From contig NC_009615.1 in NCBI RefSeq assembly GCF_000012845.1, forward strand, positions 2,007,501 through 2,071,500: a DNA stretch of 64,000 bases, read 5' to 3'. The notes under the pieces were generated by a model. That model saw only the letters and a program-made list of their open reading frames with translations, was not told the origin of the DNA and searched no databases. Shown here piece by piece: positions 43,487 through 53,892 of the stretch (position 1 is the first letter of the stretch; every line of letters starts with the position of its first letter). The position numbers were made by a program, and so were the translations under genes. This stretch comes from Parabacteroides distasonis ATCC 8503 (GTDB lineage Bacteria; Bacteroidota; Bacteroidia; Bacteroidales; Tannerellaceae).

Positions 43487-43933
43487 CTATATCTCGTCCG
43501 GAGATTCCGAGTCGGAGCCGCCGGAGCCACCCGGTCGTCCTTCCGCCAGCTTGTCCACCCAAGCGAAAGTAGCCTTCTGAAGATCCGTCTTGAAAGCCTC
43601 GTCAGGCTGGAAGTTAAGGTTCACACTTTTGATATTCTTGGCGTTGACCTCCTCCTTGGTAGGTACCCCCAAACTGGAAAGCGTAACGCTGAAACTACCC
43701 CAGTTACCCAGTTTCACGCTCTCGCCTCCCAGCAGCCTGCGAAGCAAGATCTTACGAAGCTGGCGGATGGCCATCATCGCCTCGGAAGGGTTCAACGTAG
43801 TCTCGTCGGCGAGTTCCATCGCTACCTCGGTCTCGTCCGCTTGGGCGGTAGTTACTTGAGTTACATACCATTTCTTAGGCGCTTCCTTGTCCAAAGGGTT
43901 TATTCGTTGCACGGGTTTTACTAGTATTGCCAT
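43487..43933 (-). CDS. HU-related DNA-binding protein, Bacteroidetes histone-like family
   Basis: A 148-residue nucleoid-type protein. The HU/IHF-like fold covers about residues 1-125 (NPSEAMMAIRQLRKILLRRLLGGESVKLGNWGSFSVTL), where the GWG/GSF segment matches the beta-saddle of HU. It then has a short acidic Gly/Ser/Glu tail (GGSGGSDSESPDEI). It belongs to the HU-related families multiplied in Bacteroidetes genomes, which are longer than classic HU (90 residues). A consensus promoter lies upstream and an intrinsic terminator follows, so it is monocistronic. Whether it bends DNA at the neighbouring palindromes or inversion site is open. Confidence 0.85.
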   Translation of the reverse strand: MAILVKPVQRINPLDKEAPKKWYVTQVTTAQADETEVAMELADETTLNPSEAMMAIRQLRKILLRRLLGGESVKLGNWGSFSVTLSSLGVPTKEEVNAKNIKSVNLNFQPDEAFKTDLQKATFAWVDKLAEGRPGGSGGSDSESPDEI

Positions 43934-43986
43934 GATAAATAGATTTATAGGTCTCTCTTGGATGGAGGCCCTGATTATTAAATCTT

Positions 43987-44017
43987 CAAATATAACAATA
44001 GAGTTCCACTCTCACAA
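43987..44017 (-). promoter_or_regulatory. Promoter of the HU-like gene
   Basis: Minus strand TTG (44015-44017), 20-bp spacer, TATATTTG (43987-43994), about 55 bp before the ATG. Confidence 0.7.
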
Positions 44018-44095
44018 GTTAAAACCGGATTACTATTCGCACTTTCTTGAAAAAACTATTTGTAAGCAAAACCTAGTAAACTCATAATAATTTGT

Positions 44096-44103
44096 TACTT
44101 TTG
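44096..44103 (+). promoter_or_regulatory. -7 box of the malic enzyme promoter
   Basis: TACTTTTG, 42 bp before the ATG; no clear -33 box. Confidence 0.5.
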
Positions 44104-44145
44104 CGGTGGTTTTAAATAGGAACAACATAATTAATAAACATACCT

Positions 44146-46434
44146 ATGGCAAAGATTACAAAAGAGGAGGCCCTTCGGTACCATGCCGAGGGCAAACCGG
44201 GTAAGATCGAGGTTATCCCGACAAAGCCTCATAGCACGCAAACGGATTTATCCCTGGCTTATTCGCCGGGCGTAGCCGAGCCGTGTCTGGAAATCGAGAA
44301 GAATCCGCTGGACGCGTACGAATATACGGCGAAAGGTAATTTGGTAGCCGTAATCTCCAACGGTACCGCCGTACTCGGGCTGGGCGATATCGGTCCCTTG
44401 GCCGGTAAGCCGGTGATGGAAGGCAAGGGATTGCTATTCAAGATATTCGCGGGTATCGACGTATTCGATATCGAGGTGAACGAGAAAGATCCGGAGAAGT
44501 TTATCCAGACCGTGAAGGCGATCTCGCCCACGTTCGGAGGAATCAACTTGGAGGATATCAAGGCACCGGAGTGTTTCGAGATCGAGACTCGCCTGAAGAA
44601 CGAGCTGGATATCCCCGTCATGCACGACGACCAGCATGGTACGGCAATCATCTCCGGCGCCGGGCTGATCAACGCCTTGGAGATCGCCGGCAAGAAGATC
44701 GAGGACGTGAAGATCGTGGTGAACGGCGCCGGAGCCGCCTCTATCTCATGTACGAGACTGTACGTGATGCTGGGAGCGCGCAAGGAGAATATCGTCATGT
44801 GCGACAGCAAGGGCGTTATCTCTACCAGTCGCCCGGACTTGAACGCCGCCAAGCGGGAGTTCGCTACCGACCGCCCGATCAAGACCTTGCAAGAGGCCGT
44901 GGTGGGAGCCGACGTATTCTTGGGCCTCTCCGTGGCGAACGTATTGACCAAGGAGATGGTACGTAGCATGAACGCCGACCCGATCGTATTCGCCTTGGCG
45001 AACCCGAACCCGGAGATCTCCTACGCCGACGCTATGGCCTCGCGGGACGATATCATCTTCGCTACCGGACGTTCCGACTATCCGAACCAGATCAACAACG
45101 TGCTGGGATTCCCTTATATCTTCCGCGGCGCCTTGGACACGCACGCCAAGGCGATCAACGAGGAGATGAAGCTGGCCGCCGTCTACGCTATCGCCGACCT
45201 TGCCAAGGAACCGGTTCCCGACGTGGTGAACGCCGCCTATAAGCTGAAACGAACCACTTTCGGACGCGACTATATCCTTCCGAAAGCGCTCGATCCCCGT
45301 TTGCTGACCCGTGTATCTTGCGCCGTGGCGAAAGCCGCTATCGACTCGGGCGTGTCTCGCAAGACGATCACCGACTGGGAGGGCTACGCCAACCATTTGC
45401 GTGAGATGATGGGGTACGATAATAAACTCTTGCGCTCGTTCACCGATATGGCGAAAGCGAACCCGAAACGGGTGGTATTCGCCGAGGCGAACCACGTGAA
45501 TATGCTGAAAGCCGCCGCCGAGGCGAAAGCGGAAGGTATCTGTTTCCCGATCTTGCTGGGTAACGAGGAGCGTCTGGCCAAGATCGCCGCCGAGGAGAAT
45601 ATCAGTCTGGACGGTATCGAGATCGTCAACCTCCGCCACGACCGTGAGACGGAACGCCGCCACCGCTACGCCCGTATCCTTACCGACAAGAAGGCGCGCG
45701 AGGGCGTGACCTACTCGGAGGCTTGCGAGAAAATGGTAGACCGTAACGCCTTTGGTATGATGATGGTGGCTACCGGCGACGCTGACGCTTTCGTGACGGG
45801 TGTATACAGCCGCTACTCGGAGGTTACAAAGATGGCGGAACAGATCATCGGCATCCGCCCGAGCTACAAGCATTTCGGCGCCTTGAACATCTTGACTTGT
45901 AAGAAGGGTACGTTCTTTATGGCCGATACGCTGATCAACCGCCACCCGTCGGCCGAGGTATTGATCGATATCGCCCGCCTGACGCACGACGCCGTGAAGT
46001 TCTTCGCTCACGAGCCGGTTATGGCGATGTTGTCTTACTCGAACTTCGGTTCCGACAAGCAGGGCAGTCCGCTGAAAGTACACGAGGCGATCGACTTCTT
46101 GCATAAGACATACCCAGACATGGTAGTAGACGGAGAGATGCAAGTAAACTTCGCCCTCGACAAGAAGCTGCGCGACGATATGTATCCGTTCAACAAGCTG
46201 AAAGGGCAAGACGTGAATACCTTGATCTTCCCGAACCTAAGCTCCGCCAACAGCGCGTACAAGCTATTGGATACGCTGGGTATCACCGAGACGATCGGCC
46301 CGATCCAGATGGGATTGAACAAACCGATCCACTTCACCGACGTAGAAAGCTCTACCCGTGATATCGTGAACCTGACGACCGTAGCTGTCGTAGACGCTAT
46401 CGTTCAGGAGCAGATCGAGAAAGAAAACAGATAA
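44146..46434 (+). CDS. maeB: NADP-dependent malic enzyme, MaeB type with phosphotransacetylase-like domain
   Basis: A 762-residue fusion. Residues 1-420 form the malic enzyme (SLAYSPGVAEPC, the catalytic Lys/Asp region GLGDIGPLAGKPVMEGK, metal-binding VMHDDQHGTA, Rossmann VVNGAGAASI). Residues 430-762 resemble phosphate acetyltransferase (NPKRVVFAEANHVNMLKAA, ATGDADAFVTG). In MaeB proteins this second domain has no transacetylase activity and mediates oligomerisation and acetyl-CoA inhibition. It decarboxylates malate to pyruvate with NADPH formation. Codon use is strongly biased to C/G third positions unlike its neighbours, a sign of high expression, which also creates a 487-codon antisense open frame with no other support. 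A repeat hairpin follows. Confidence 0.95.
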   Translation: MAKITKEEALRYHAEGKPGKIEVIPTKPHSTQTDLSLAYSPGVAEPCLEIEKNPLDAYEYTAKGNLVAVISNGTAVLGLGDIGPLAGKPVMEGKGLLFKIFAGIDVFDIEVNEKDPEKFIQTVKAISPTFGGINLEDIKAPECFEIETRLKNELDIPVMHDDQHGTAIISGAGLINALEIAGKKIEDVKIVVNGAGAASISCTRLYVMLGARKENIVMCDSKGVISTSRPDLNAAKREFATDRPIKTLQEAVVGADVFLGLSVANVLTKEMVRSMNADPIVFALANPNPEISYADAMASRDDIIFATGRSDYPNQINNVLGFPYIFRGALDTHAKAINEEMKLAAVYAIADLAKEPVPDVVNAAYKLKRTTFGRDYILPKALDPRLLTRVSCAVAKAAIDSGVSRKTITDWEGYANHLREMMGYDNKLLRSFTDMAKANPKRVVFAEANHVNMLKAAAEAKAEGICFPILLGNEERLAKIAAEENISLDGIEIVNLRHDRETERRHRYARILTDKKAREGVTYSEACEKMVDRNAFGMMMVATGDADAFVTGVYSRYSEVTKMAEQIIGIRPSYKHFGALNILTCKKGTFFMADTLINRHPSAEVLIDIARLTHDAVKFFAHEPVMAMLSYSNFGSDKQGSPLKVHEAIDFLHKTYPDMVVDGEMQVNFALDKKLRDDMYPFNKLKGQDVNTLIFPNLSSANSAYKLLDTLGITETIGPIQMGLNKPIHFTDVESSTRDIVNLTTVAVVDAIVQEQIEKENR

Positions 46435-46445
46435 GTTTTGATGCG

Positions 46446-46515
46446 GATGACGCAGATAACACGGATAAGAATAAAATAAATCCGTGTCATCCGTGTCATC
46501 TGCGTCATCTGCGTC
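46446..46515. repeat. Hairpin with four 9-bp tandem repeats after maeB
   Basis: ATCCGTGTC twice then ATCTGCGTC twice (46480-46515). The left arm at 46446-46466 is complementary to 46489-46509 with one mismatch in 21, giving a strong hairpin between the convergent maeB and dehydrogenase genes. It may act as a bidirectional terminator. Similar GTGTCATCTGCGTC words are, as I recall, widespread between Bacteroides-group genes. Confidence 0.7.
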
Positions 46516-46554
46516 TAAAAGATAGACCACCAAGAGTTTTGATACAGGGTCATG

Positions 46555-47448
46555 TCAATTTAGATAGCTTTCGATATTCGCTATTACCTTTTGCGACAAT
46601 CGCTCCATACATTGCTCCGAGTGGCCGGAGACTTTCGGGGTATATATGACATTATCGAATTGCGTCAAGGTATCCGCATAATTCCCGATACCTACCGCAT
46701 CGCATAAGAAGAAATTCCGCTTATGTGCGCTAAGCCAACGTTGTAAATCCGGGACACGGAAAGTCGGCCCTACCGACGTATTGATCAATATCTTCAGATT
46801 ACCGAACAAACGAAACTCACCCGCCCCCAGAAGAATCGTATTACGAGGCAAGCAAGTACATAAAATATCCACCTCCGGCAGCAACTCCCGCAAAGGCAGG
46901 TAAGCGATACCGGCGGCCTCGGCATCCGGCTTACGGGTACGGCTGAAATAATAAACCTCCGCCCCAAAAAAACGAAGAGCGTCAGCGATCATTCTCCCGG
47001 TGCGACCCAATCCCACAATGCCTACTTTTTGCCCGCCCAGCTCATACGCCTTATGCTTCCATTGTTTCCCGCCGAAACCATGCAACAGACGGACTAGCTC
47101 GCTAATGACATACTCCACGACTCCCTCATCGCCATAGTCGCGGATACCCAAGACCGTTATCCCCCGCTCACGTGCGGCGGCTATATCCACATTCGCGCTA
47201 GACTCGCTATAGAGGGTACAGCACATCCCGATGTATTTGATATTCGGGCAAGCCTCGATCACGTTCCTCCGGATCTGTGTATTATAAGAGACGAGTACGC
47301 AATCTGCGTCCCCGATCCGGTTCACAATCTCCTCATCCGTTTCCGGAATGCCGGTATAAAAAACAACCTCTTTTCCAAGCGCCTTCAAACGCTCCACTCC
47401 CCATGTATTCAACCCGGTAGAATCTACCACTACAATTTTCTCAAACAT
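46555..47448 (-). CDS. D-2-hydroxyacid dehydrogenase family protein
   Basis: A 297-residue NAD(P)-dependent dehydrogenase. The Rossmann motif is VGIVGLGRTGRMIADALRFFGAEV (about 142-165), and the adenine-side residues SRTRK suggest NADP preference. The C-terminal catalytic His is in VSGHSEQCMERL. The canonical Arg-Glu-His triad is only partly visible: the usual ARG after INT reads SVGPTF, so catalysis on classic substrates is uncertain. Length is slightly short for the family (310-330). It starts 24 bp after the DUF456 gene on the same strand. Substrate is unknown. Confidence 0.8.
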   Translation of the reverse strand: MFEKIVVVDSTGLNTWGVERLKALGKEVVFYTGIPETDEEIVNRIGDADCVLVSYNTQIRRNVIEACPNIKYIGMCCTLYSESSANVDIAAARERGITVLGIRDYGDEGVVEYVISELVRLLHGFGGKQWKHKAYELGGQKVGIVGLGRTGRMIADALRFFGAEVYYFSRTRKPDAEAAGIAYLPLRELLPEVDILCTCLPRNTILLGAGEFRLFGNLKILINTSVGPTFRVPDLQRWLSAHKRNFFLCDAVGIGNYADTLTQFDNVIYTPKVSGHSEQCMERLSQKVIANIESYLN

Positions 47449-47472
47449 ATCTTACTTTATTAATTACCATCT

Positions 47473-47952
47473 TCAATTAATTATCCCTCTCACAAAACTA
47501 TAAATAAAATAGCCGCAAAGGGTAACCTTCAGCACGACACTTAATAAAAAACCTGCGAACGCCCCGAAACCAGCCTTCAACGCATCCCCGGACGCCTTAC
47601 CTCCCAAAAGTTCCCCCACGAAAGCCCCCACGAAAGGACCCAGCAAGATCCCCCAAGGCGGAAACACGAACATACCGGCCACGGTTCCCACGGCACATCC
47701 CCAATTTCCCCACTTGGACCCTCCGCTATACTTAGTCCCCAGCATGGGCGTAACATAGTCCATCGCCTGTGCCAACACGACCAGCAATCCCCACACGACC
47801 AACTCCGTAACCGTAAATTCCGCATAACCCGTAAAATGCAACAGCCACAAAGCCAAATACGCTACCGGCGGCCCCGGCAAGATCGGCAAAAAACACCCCG
47901 CCAATCCCACCAACAAACAGATAACGCCTAGTATAACCAATAAGATATCCAT
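47473..47952 (-). CDS. DUF456 family membrane protein
   Basis: A 159-residue inner-membrane protein with about four to five hydrophobic segments and Gly-rich small-residue motifs (GCFLPILPGPPVAYLALW, WGILLGPFVGAFVGELLGG) characteristic of DUF456. Function is unknown. ATG 47952 is used: the frame is open to 47997, but a -7 box TATCTTTG at 47983-47990 lies inside that extension. The hydroxyacid dehydrogenase gene follows by 24 bp. Confidence 0.85.
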   Translation of the reverse strand: MDILLVILGVICLLVGLAGCFLPILPGPPVAYLALWLLHFTGYAEFTVTELVVWGLLVVLAQAMDYVTPMLGTKYSGGSKWGNWGCAVGTVAGMFVFPPWGILLGPFVGAFVGELLGGKASGDALKAGFGAFAGFLLSVVLKVTLCGYFIYSFVRGIIN

Positions 47953-47982
47953 ATATTTCAGTTTTTGGGATATATAAATAGA

Positions 47983-47990
47983 CAAAGATA
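47983..47990 (-). promoter_or_regulatory. -7 box upstream of the DUF456 gene
   Basis: TATCTTTG on the minus strand, about 30 bp before the chosen ATG; -33 weak (GTT). Confidence 0.45.
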
Positions 47991-48047
47991 CAAACATTTC
48001 CCACCCTTAACTGTTTTGCTAAAAGCTAAATCTAAACATATATATTT

Positions 48048-49454
48048 ATGCACAAACATTTACGCCTGACATGTTATGCTTTGTTGTGCTTGCTGGTACC
48101 GATCGGGGTAATGGCGCAGACAGAGCATACGTATTTAGACCGTGCCCTACCCGGATCATGGTCTGAGGAAGGGAGTGATTTCCAGCAGACACTTCCCGTA
48201 GAAGATAATTGGTGGAGGAATTTTAAGGACCCGTTACTGGACTCGCTGATAGAAGTAGCCGTGAAACAAAACTATTCCGTGCAAATGGCGATGGACAGGA
48301 TCGCCATGGCGAAAGCCAACCTGCGGTCGGCACAAGGAAGCTACTCGCCCACCCTAGGGCTTTCCGCCGGATGGACACGGCAACAAAGTAGCGGCAATAT
48401 CAATCAGGTACCCAAGGCGATCACCCAATATTCCAGCGCTACCGTAGATATGAACTGGGAAGTAGACGTATTCGGAAGTATCCGGAACCGGGTGAAAGCG
48501 GAGAAAGAGAATTTCGCCGCCTCGAAAGAGGAATACAACGCCGCCATGGTCTCCCTTTGCGCCCAAGTAGCCTCCTCCTATATCAATATGAGGGAACTGC
48601 AACAAGAGGTAAAGGTAGCGCAACAGAACTGCCGCTCCCAACAGACGGTCGTACAGATCACCCAGAAACGGTATGAGACCGGGCTAGTCTCTAAACTGGA
48701 CGTAGCGCAGGCGCAATCCGTATACTACAGCACGAAAGCCTCCCTCCCGATGCTGGAGGCCGGTATCATCCAATATACGAACTCCTTGGCGATCTTGCTA
48801 GGCCTGTACCCTTCCGATCTACAAAAGATCATGGAGACAGACGCTTCCTTGCCGGAATATATCGAGCCGGTCGGTGTAGGGCTACCGGCAAACCTGTTGC
48901 TACGCCGTCCGGATGTACGTGCGGCAGAACGGCAGGTCAATGCGCTTGCCGCCTCGCTCGGGGCCTCTAAGTCCGATTGGTGGCCGAAAGTATTCGTGAA
49001 AGGCTCGATCGGTTTCGCCTCCCACGACTTCGACAAGCTGGCGAATCATAATAGCTTGACCTATGAGATCGCCCCTACCCTTACGTGGAACTTCTTCCAA
49101 GGCACCCAGAAGATACAGGCTACCCGGTTGGCGAAAGCCCAGTTGGACGAGTCGATCCGGCAATTCAACCAGACCGTGCTTACCTCCGTACAGGAAGTGG
49201 ATAACGCCATGAGCTCGTACAAGAACTCGATCAAGCAGATCGTAGCCCTCCGGGAAGTGGTAAACCAAGGGAAACAAACCTTGGACCTTTCCCTAGACCT
49301 CTATAAGCAGGGCCTTACGCCTTTCCAAAACGTACTGGACGCGCAACGCTCCCTCCTCACCTACCAGAACCAATTGACACAGGCTCAAGGTAGCTCCCTA
49401 CTGAACTTGATACAGCTTTATCAGTCATTGGGCGGAGGATGGAATCCTATGTAG
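48048..49454 (+). CDS. RND efflux outer-membrane factor, TolC/OprM type
   Basis: A 468-residue outer-membrane channel protein, first gene of a tripartite efflux operon. The signal peptide ends near VMAQ (about 23). Two OEP repeats follow: the first with DPLLDSLIEVAVKQNYSVQMA and long amphipathic helices around EYNAAMVSLCAQVASSYINM, the second from about 275 (RRPDVRAAERQVNALAASLGASKSDWWPKVFVKG). The usual lipobox Cys of OprM proteins is absent, and it appears to be a plain SPI substrate. The adaptor gene follows after 69 bp. Confidence 0.92.
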   Translation: MHKHLRLTCYALLCLLVPIGVMAQTEHTYLDRALPGSWSEEGSDFQQTLPVEDNWWRNFKDPLLDSLIEVAVKQNYSVQMAMDRIAMAKANLRSAQGSYSPTLGLSAGWTRQQSSGNINQVPKAITQYSSATVDMNWEVDVFGSIRNRVKAEKENFAASKEEYNAAMVSLCAQVASSYINMRELQQEVKVAQQNCRSQQTVVQITQKRYETGLVSKLDVAQAQSVYYSTKASLPMLEAGIIQYTNSLAILLGLYPSDLQKIMETDASLPEYIEPVGVGLPANLLLRRPDVRAAERQVNALAASLGASKSDWWPKVFVKGSIGFASHDFDKLANHNSLTYEIAPTLTWNFFQGTQKIQATRLAKAQLDESIRQFNQTVLTSVQEVDNAMSSYKNSIKQIVALREVVNQGKQTLDLSLDLYKQGLTPFQNVLDAQRSLLTYQNQLTQAQGSSLLNLIQLYQSLGGGWNPM

Positions 49455-49523
49455 GCCGTTCGATCCGATCGAACAAAAGCCCACTCAAACAATTAATATA
49501 AATAATCATTAAAGACAAAAGAT

Positions 49524-50639
49524 ATGAAGACATTTGTTTACATAGGGATTATCGGAGCCTCCGCCTTATTACTGGCGTCTTGCAAGGGGAAAAGCAAGCC
49601 GCTGGAAACGCCCGTGCCCTCCATAAGCGTATCCACGCCGATCGTGAGGGACATTACCTTGACTAAAGAATACCCCGGATACCTTAGTTCACAACTGAAA
49701 GTAGACTTGGTCGCACGTGTCAACGGATACTTGCGTACCTCTTACCTCAAGGCCGGAAGCCGGGTGAAGAAGGGCGATCTTATCTTCGTGATCGAACCGG
49801 ACACCTATCAAGATAACGTCACCCAAGCCGAGGCTTCCGTAAAGACCTCCAAAGCCCAGCTGGAATATGCACGCAGTAACTACGAGCGTATGAAGGAGGC
49901 GGCTAAGAGCGGCGCCGTAAGCCAGATACAAGTGATCCAAGCGGAGGCTACCGTATCGGAGTCTGAGGCTGCCGTGAAGAATGCCGAGGCGGAGTTGAAT
50001 ACCGCACGGACCAACTTGAGCTATTGCTATATCCGTGCGCCTTTCGACGGTGCGGTTACCCGGGCCAGCTACGATATAGGTAATTACATCAACGGAGCCG
50101 TCCAGCCGGTTACCTTGGCCACCTTATACAAGGACGACTTGATGTTCGCCAATTTCAATATCGAGGATAACCAGTTCATGAAGATGATGCTGGAAGCCGC
50201 CCGCAACGATAGCACCGTGAAGCTTCCGACCGAGATCCTCGTCAGCATAGGCAAGGATGGCGGCAATGCGTATACGGGCCGGCTGGATTATCTATCCCCC
50301 AATATCGACCTATCGACCGGTACCCTGAACGTACGTGCCAATCTGGATAACCCGAAGCATGTATTGAAGAGCGGCTTATACGTCACCATCACCCTGCCGT
50401 ATGCCGAGCAGCCGAATGCGGTCTTGGTTCGCGACGCCTCGATCGGTACCGACCAATTAGGGAAGTACCTTTATATCGTGAACGACTCCAATGTCGTACG
50501 ATACCGTCCTATCGAGGTGGGCCAATTGGTAGACGATACGCTTCGCCAAGTGACCGCCGGTATCAGCCCCAAAGATTCCTATGTCACCTCCGCCCTGCTT
50601 AAGGTACGGGATGGCATGACTATCAAACCTATAAAATAA
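49524..50639 (+). CDS. RND efflux periplasmic adaptor (membrane fusion protein)
   Basis: A 371-residue lipoprotein adaptor of the AcrA/MexA type, bridging pump and outer-membrane channel. The lipobox LLASC places the lipid on Cys20. The split biotinyl-lipoyl domain ([30 protein letters not shown] and [24 protein letters not shown]) flanks an alpha-helical hairpin (about 95-150). Beta-barrel and membrane-proximal domains follow. It sits between the outer-membrane factor (69 bp) and the pump (7 bp). Confidence 0.95.
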   Translation: MKTFVYIGIIGASALLLASCKGKSKPLETPVPSISVSTPIVRDITLTKEYPGYLSSQLKVDLVARVNGYLRTSYLKAGSRVKKGDLIFVIEPDTYQDNVTQAEASVKTSKAQLEYARSNYERMKEAAKSGAVSQIQVIQAEATVSESEAAVKNAEAELNTARTNLSYCYIRAPFDGAVTRASYDIGNYINGAVQPVTLATLYKDDLMFANFNIEDNQFMKMMLEAARNDSTVKLPTEILVSIGKDGGNAYTGRLDYLSPNIDLSTGTLNVRANLDNPKHVLKSGLYVTITLPYAEQPNAVLVRDASIGTDQLGKYLYIVNDSNVVRYRPIEVGQLVDDTLRQVTAGISPKDSYVTSALLKVRDGMTIKPIK

Positions 50640-50646
50640 GCAAGCT

Positions 50647-53600
50647 ATGGTAAAGTTCTTTATTAACAGACCGATATTCGCCACCGTACTTGCTCTGATC
50701 ATCGTCGTAGCGGGTTTGGTCACCCTCAATATATTACCGATCGCCCAGTATCCGGAGATCACGCCGCCTACCGTACAGGTATCCGCCGTTTATCCCGGGG
50801 CGGACGCACAGACCGTAGCGCAGACCGTAGGTTTACCGATCGAGCAACAGGTAAACGGCGTGGACGGTATGCTTTACATGAGTTCAAACTCCTCCAGTTC
50901 GGGGGCTTACTCCCTGACGATCACCTTCGCCGTGGGAACGGATATCGACATGGCGACCGTCATGGTGCAAAACCGGGTGAGTATCGCCCAAAGTAGCTTG
51001 CCGGAACCCGTGATCGTACAAGGTATCACCACCCGCAAGCAATCCTCCAATATCGTGATGATGCTTACCCTAAGTTCCAAGGATTCCATTTACGACGGGT
51101 TGTATTTAAGTAATTACGCCACCTTAAATATGATAGACCAGCTAACCCGCCTGCCGGGTGTAGGCTCGGTACAGGTGATGGGAGCCGGAAACTATAGCAT
51201 GCGTATCTGGCTAGACCCGGAGGCGATGCGTATCCGTAACTTGACGCCGGACATGGTCTATCAAGCCATATCCACGCAAAACGCCCAAGTATCCGCCGGT
51301 TACGTAGGCCAACCGATTCTACGGGCGGATAACCCCTATCAATATACCTTGACCGTGAAAGGACGGTTGACGACACCGGATGAGTTCGGCAATATTGTCC
51401 TTAAGACCGGGCAAGGTGGCAAGATCCTGCGATTGAAGGATATCGCCCGCATAGAGTTGGGTAGCTCCTCTTACAACGTGGTCTCTAAATTAAGCGGACA
51501 GCCGACTGCTGCGATAGCGATCTACCAGTTGCCGGGTTCCAACTCATTGGATGTATCGAAGGTGGTAAAGGCCAAGATGAAAGAATTAGGCAGTTCCTTA
51601 CCCGAAGGCGTGGAATACAAAGTGACCTTGGATACGACCGAGGTGATCGACGCCTCCATCCATGAGGTGCTTATCACGTTCTTGGAGACAACCTTGCTGG
51701 TGGTCTTGGTTATCTTCTTATTCTTACAGAATTTCCGGGCGGTAGTCATCCCGTTCATTACGATTCCGGTCTCATTGATCGGTACGCTGGCGGTCATGGC
51801 GGCTTTAGGCTTCTCCATTAATACGTTGACCTTATTCGGCTTGATTCTGGCGATAGCGGTGGTGGTAGACGACGCCATCGTGGTGGTAGAGAACTCCACC
51901 CGGCTCCTCGATACCGGGAAATATACGGCCCACGAGGCGGTATCGAAGGCCATGGATGAGATCGTAGGGCCTATCGTGGGCGTGGTATTGGTATTATTGG
52001 CGGTATTTATCCCGACAACGTTTATCAGCGGTATCTCCGGGCAGCTCTATAAGCAATTCGCCTTGACAATCGCCGCCGCTACCGTATTAAGCGGATTCAA
52101 CTCGCTTACGCTTACGCCCTCGCTTTGCGCCCTTTTCTTGGAGAAGAATACGGAAGAACCAAAATTCTTCCTCTTCAAAGGATTCAATAAGGTATACGGA
52201 AAGACTCAGAAGATGTACGACTCGATCGTGGAGCGGATGCTGAAACGACCGGGAGCGGCGATGATCGTTTACGGTATCATCACGGCGGTAGCGGTTATCT
52301 TGTTTATGCGCTGGCCGACAACCTTTATACCCGAAGAGGATGACGGCTATTTCCTAGTCGTATCCCAATTACCCCCGGCGGCGAGCTTGAACCGGACGGA
52401 GGCGGTCACCAAGCAGATCGACGAGATCCTAAAGACATACCCCGAGGTGAAATCATTCATCAGCGTTAGCGGATTCTCCGTGATGGGTGGAGGGGAGCAA
52501 TCCAATACGGCCACCTTCTTCGTGATCCTAAAGAACTGGAACGAACGTAAAGGTAAGGAGCATACGGCAGAGGCCGTGACCAACCGTTTCAACCGGGAGG
52601 CATCGGCTATCCAAGAAGCGCAGGTATTCGGTATGGTACCGCCAGCTATCCCGGGGTTGGGCGCTTCGGGCGGCTTGCAACTGCAATTGGAGGATCGTAA
52701 GAACCTAGGTCCGACGGAGATGCAGCATGCCGTGGAGACATTGCTGGCCAGCTACCGCTCGAAACCGCAATTGCTGAACCTTTCTTGTATGTATCAGGCC
52801 AATACCCCGCAGTATCTACTGAAGATAGACCGGGATAAGGTGCAGATGCTCGGTCTTCAGTTGAATCAAGTATTCTCCACGCTCAGCTATTATATGGGAG
52901 CGGCGTACGTGAACGATTTCGTGGAGTTCGGACGTATTTACCAAGTTAAGATCGAGGCGAATGGAGAGGCGCAGAAAGTGATCGATGATGTACTCCGTTT
53001 GAGTCTGGCGAATAGTAAAGGAGAGATGGTACCCTTCTCCTCTTTTATCGAATTAGACGAGCAATTGGGATTAGACCAGATCAACTTATATAATATGTAT
53101 TCATCGGCGGCTATTACTTGTATCGCCAACCCGAAATATAGCTCTGGAGAAGCGATCCTAGCGATGGAGGAGCTGATACAGGAACAATTAGGTGATAATT
53201 TTGGATATGAATGGACCTCGGTCGCTTATCAAGAGACGAAAGCAGGATCTACGACGGTGATTATTTTCGCCATGGCGTTGCTAGTCGCTTTCTTGGTTCT
53301 CTCGGCTCAATATGAGAGCTGGACAAGTCCGTTGGCGGCTATCATGGGTTTGCCGATCGCCTTGTTGGGAGCTATTATCGGCTGCTGGGTGATGGGGGTT
53401 CCGGTAAGCGTATATACCCAGATCGGTATTATCTTATTGATCGCCTTGTCCGCCAAGAATGGTATCTTGATCGTAGAGTTCGCCCGGGATTTCCGAAAGG
53501 AAGGTAATCCGATACGGGATTCCGCCTTGGAAGCCGGACACGTTCGTTTACGTCCGATCCTGATGACCTCGTTCGCCTTTGTATTGGGTGTCATGCCTTT

Positions 53601-53784
53601 GCTTTTCGCTACCGGAGCGGGAGCGGCCAGCCGTATATCCTTAGGTGCGGCGGTAGTATTCGGTATGGCTATCAATACGATATTCGCCACGATGTTCATC
53701 CCTAACTTCTATGAACTGATGCAGACCATCCAAGAGAAATGGCTGGATAAAGGAAAGAAGACGGATGATACGCCTAAACAATAG
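50647..53784 (+). CDS. RND efflux pump permease, HAE1 (AcrB) type
   Basis: A 1045-residue proton-driven multidrug exporter, full length for AcrB/MexB. The N-terminal helix reads [21 protein letters not shown]. Two large periplasmic loops lie between transmembrane helices 1-2 and 7-8. The helix-4 proton-relay pair is intact ([13 protein letters not shown]), as are the helix-10 Lys region ([16 protein letters not shown]) and GxxxDRxxE-like [13 protein letters not shown]. It is the last gene of the operon and has no local regulator gene. A bidirectional terminator follows. Drug range is unknown. Confidence 0.95.
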   Translation: MVKFFINRPIFATVLALIIVVAGLVTLNILPIAQYPEITPPTVQVSAVYPGADAQTVAQTVGLPIEQQVNGVDGMLYMSSNSSSSGAYSLTITFAVGTDIDMATVMVQNRVSIAQSSLPEPVIVQGITTRKQSSNIVMMLTLSSKDSIYDGLYLSNYATLNMIDQLTRLPGVGSVQVMGAGNYSMRIWLDPEAMRIRNLTPDMVYQAISTQNAQVSAGYVGQPILRADNPYQYTLTVKGRLTTPDEFGNIVLKTGQGGKILRLKDIARIELGSSSYNVVSKLSGQPTAAIAIYQLPGSNSLDVSKVVKAKMKELGSSLPEGVEYKVTLDTTEVIDASIHEVLITFLETTLLVVLVIFLFLQNFRAVVIPFITIPVSLIGTLAVMAALGFSINTLTLFGLILAIAVVVDDAIVVVENSTRLLDTGKYTAHEAVSKAMDEIVGPIVGVVLVLLAVFIPTTFISGISGQLYKQFALTIAAATVLSGFNSLTLTPSLCALFLEKNTEEPKFFLFKGFNKVYGKTQKMYDSIVERMLKRPGAAMIVYGIITAVAVILFMRWPTTFIPEEDDGYFLVVSQLPPAASLNRTEAVTKQIDEILKTYPEVKSFISVSGFSVMGGGEQSNTATFFVILKNWNERKGKEHTAEAVTNRFNREASAIQEAQVFGMVPPAIPGLGASGGLQLQLEDRKNLGPTEMQHAVETLLASYRSKPQLLNLSCMYQANTPQYLLKIDRDKVQMLGLQLNQVFSTLSYYMGAAYVNDFVEFGRIYQVKIEANGEAQKVIDDVLRLSLANSKGEMVPFSSFIELDEQLGLDQINLYNMYSSAAITCIANPKYSSGEAILAMEELIQEQLGDNFGYEWTSVAYQETKAGSTTVIIFAMALLVAFLVLSAQYESWTSPLAAIMGLPIALLGAIIGCWVMGVPVSVYTQIGIILLIALSAKNGILIVEFARDFRKEGNPIRDSALEAGHVRLRPILMTSFAFVLGVMPLLFATGAGAASRISLGAAVVFGMAINTIFATMFIPNFYELMQTIQEKWLDKGKKTDDTPKQ

Positions 53785-53810
53785 AAAGTTTCCAATCCTC
53801 TAATGAGGCA

Positions 53811-53852
53811 AAAAGAGAATAGCCATGGGTTTAGCCATGGCTATTCTTTTTT
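53811..53852. terminator. Bidirectional terminator between the RND pump and FKBP genes
   Basis: Perfect 12-bp stem GAATAGCCATGG / CCATGGCTATTC with a 6-nt loop, with T runs on both strands (TTTTTT on plus, CTCTTTTT on minus). Confidence 0.8.
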
Positions 53853-53892
53853 ACTCCCTTCGGATACATTATTATATATTCTATGATTGGAA

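Noticed and set aside
44746-46209. 487-codon open frame antisense to maeB
   Set aside because: It mirrors the strong G/C third-position codon bias of maeB and has no promoter or recognisable domain.
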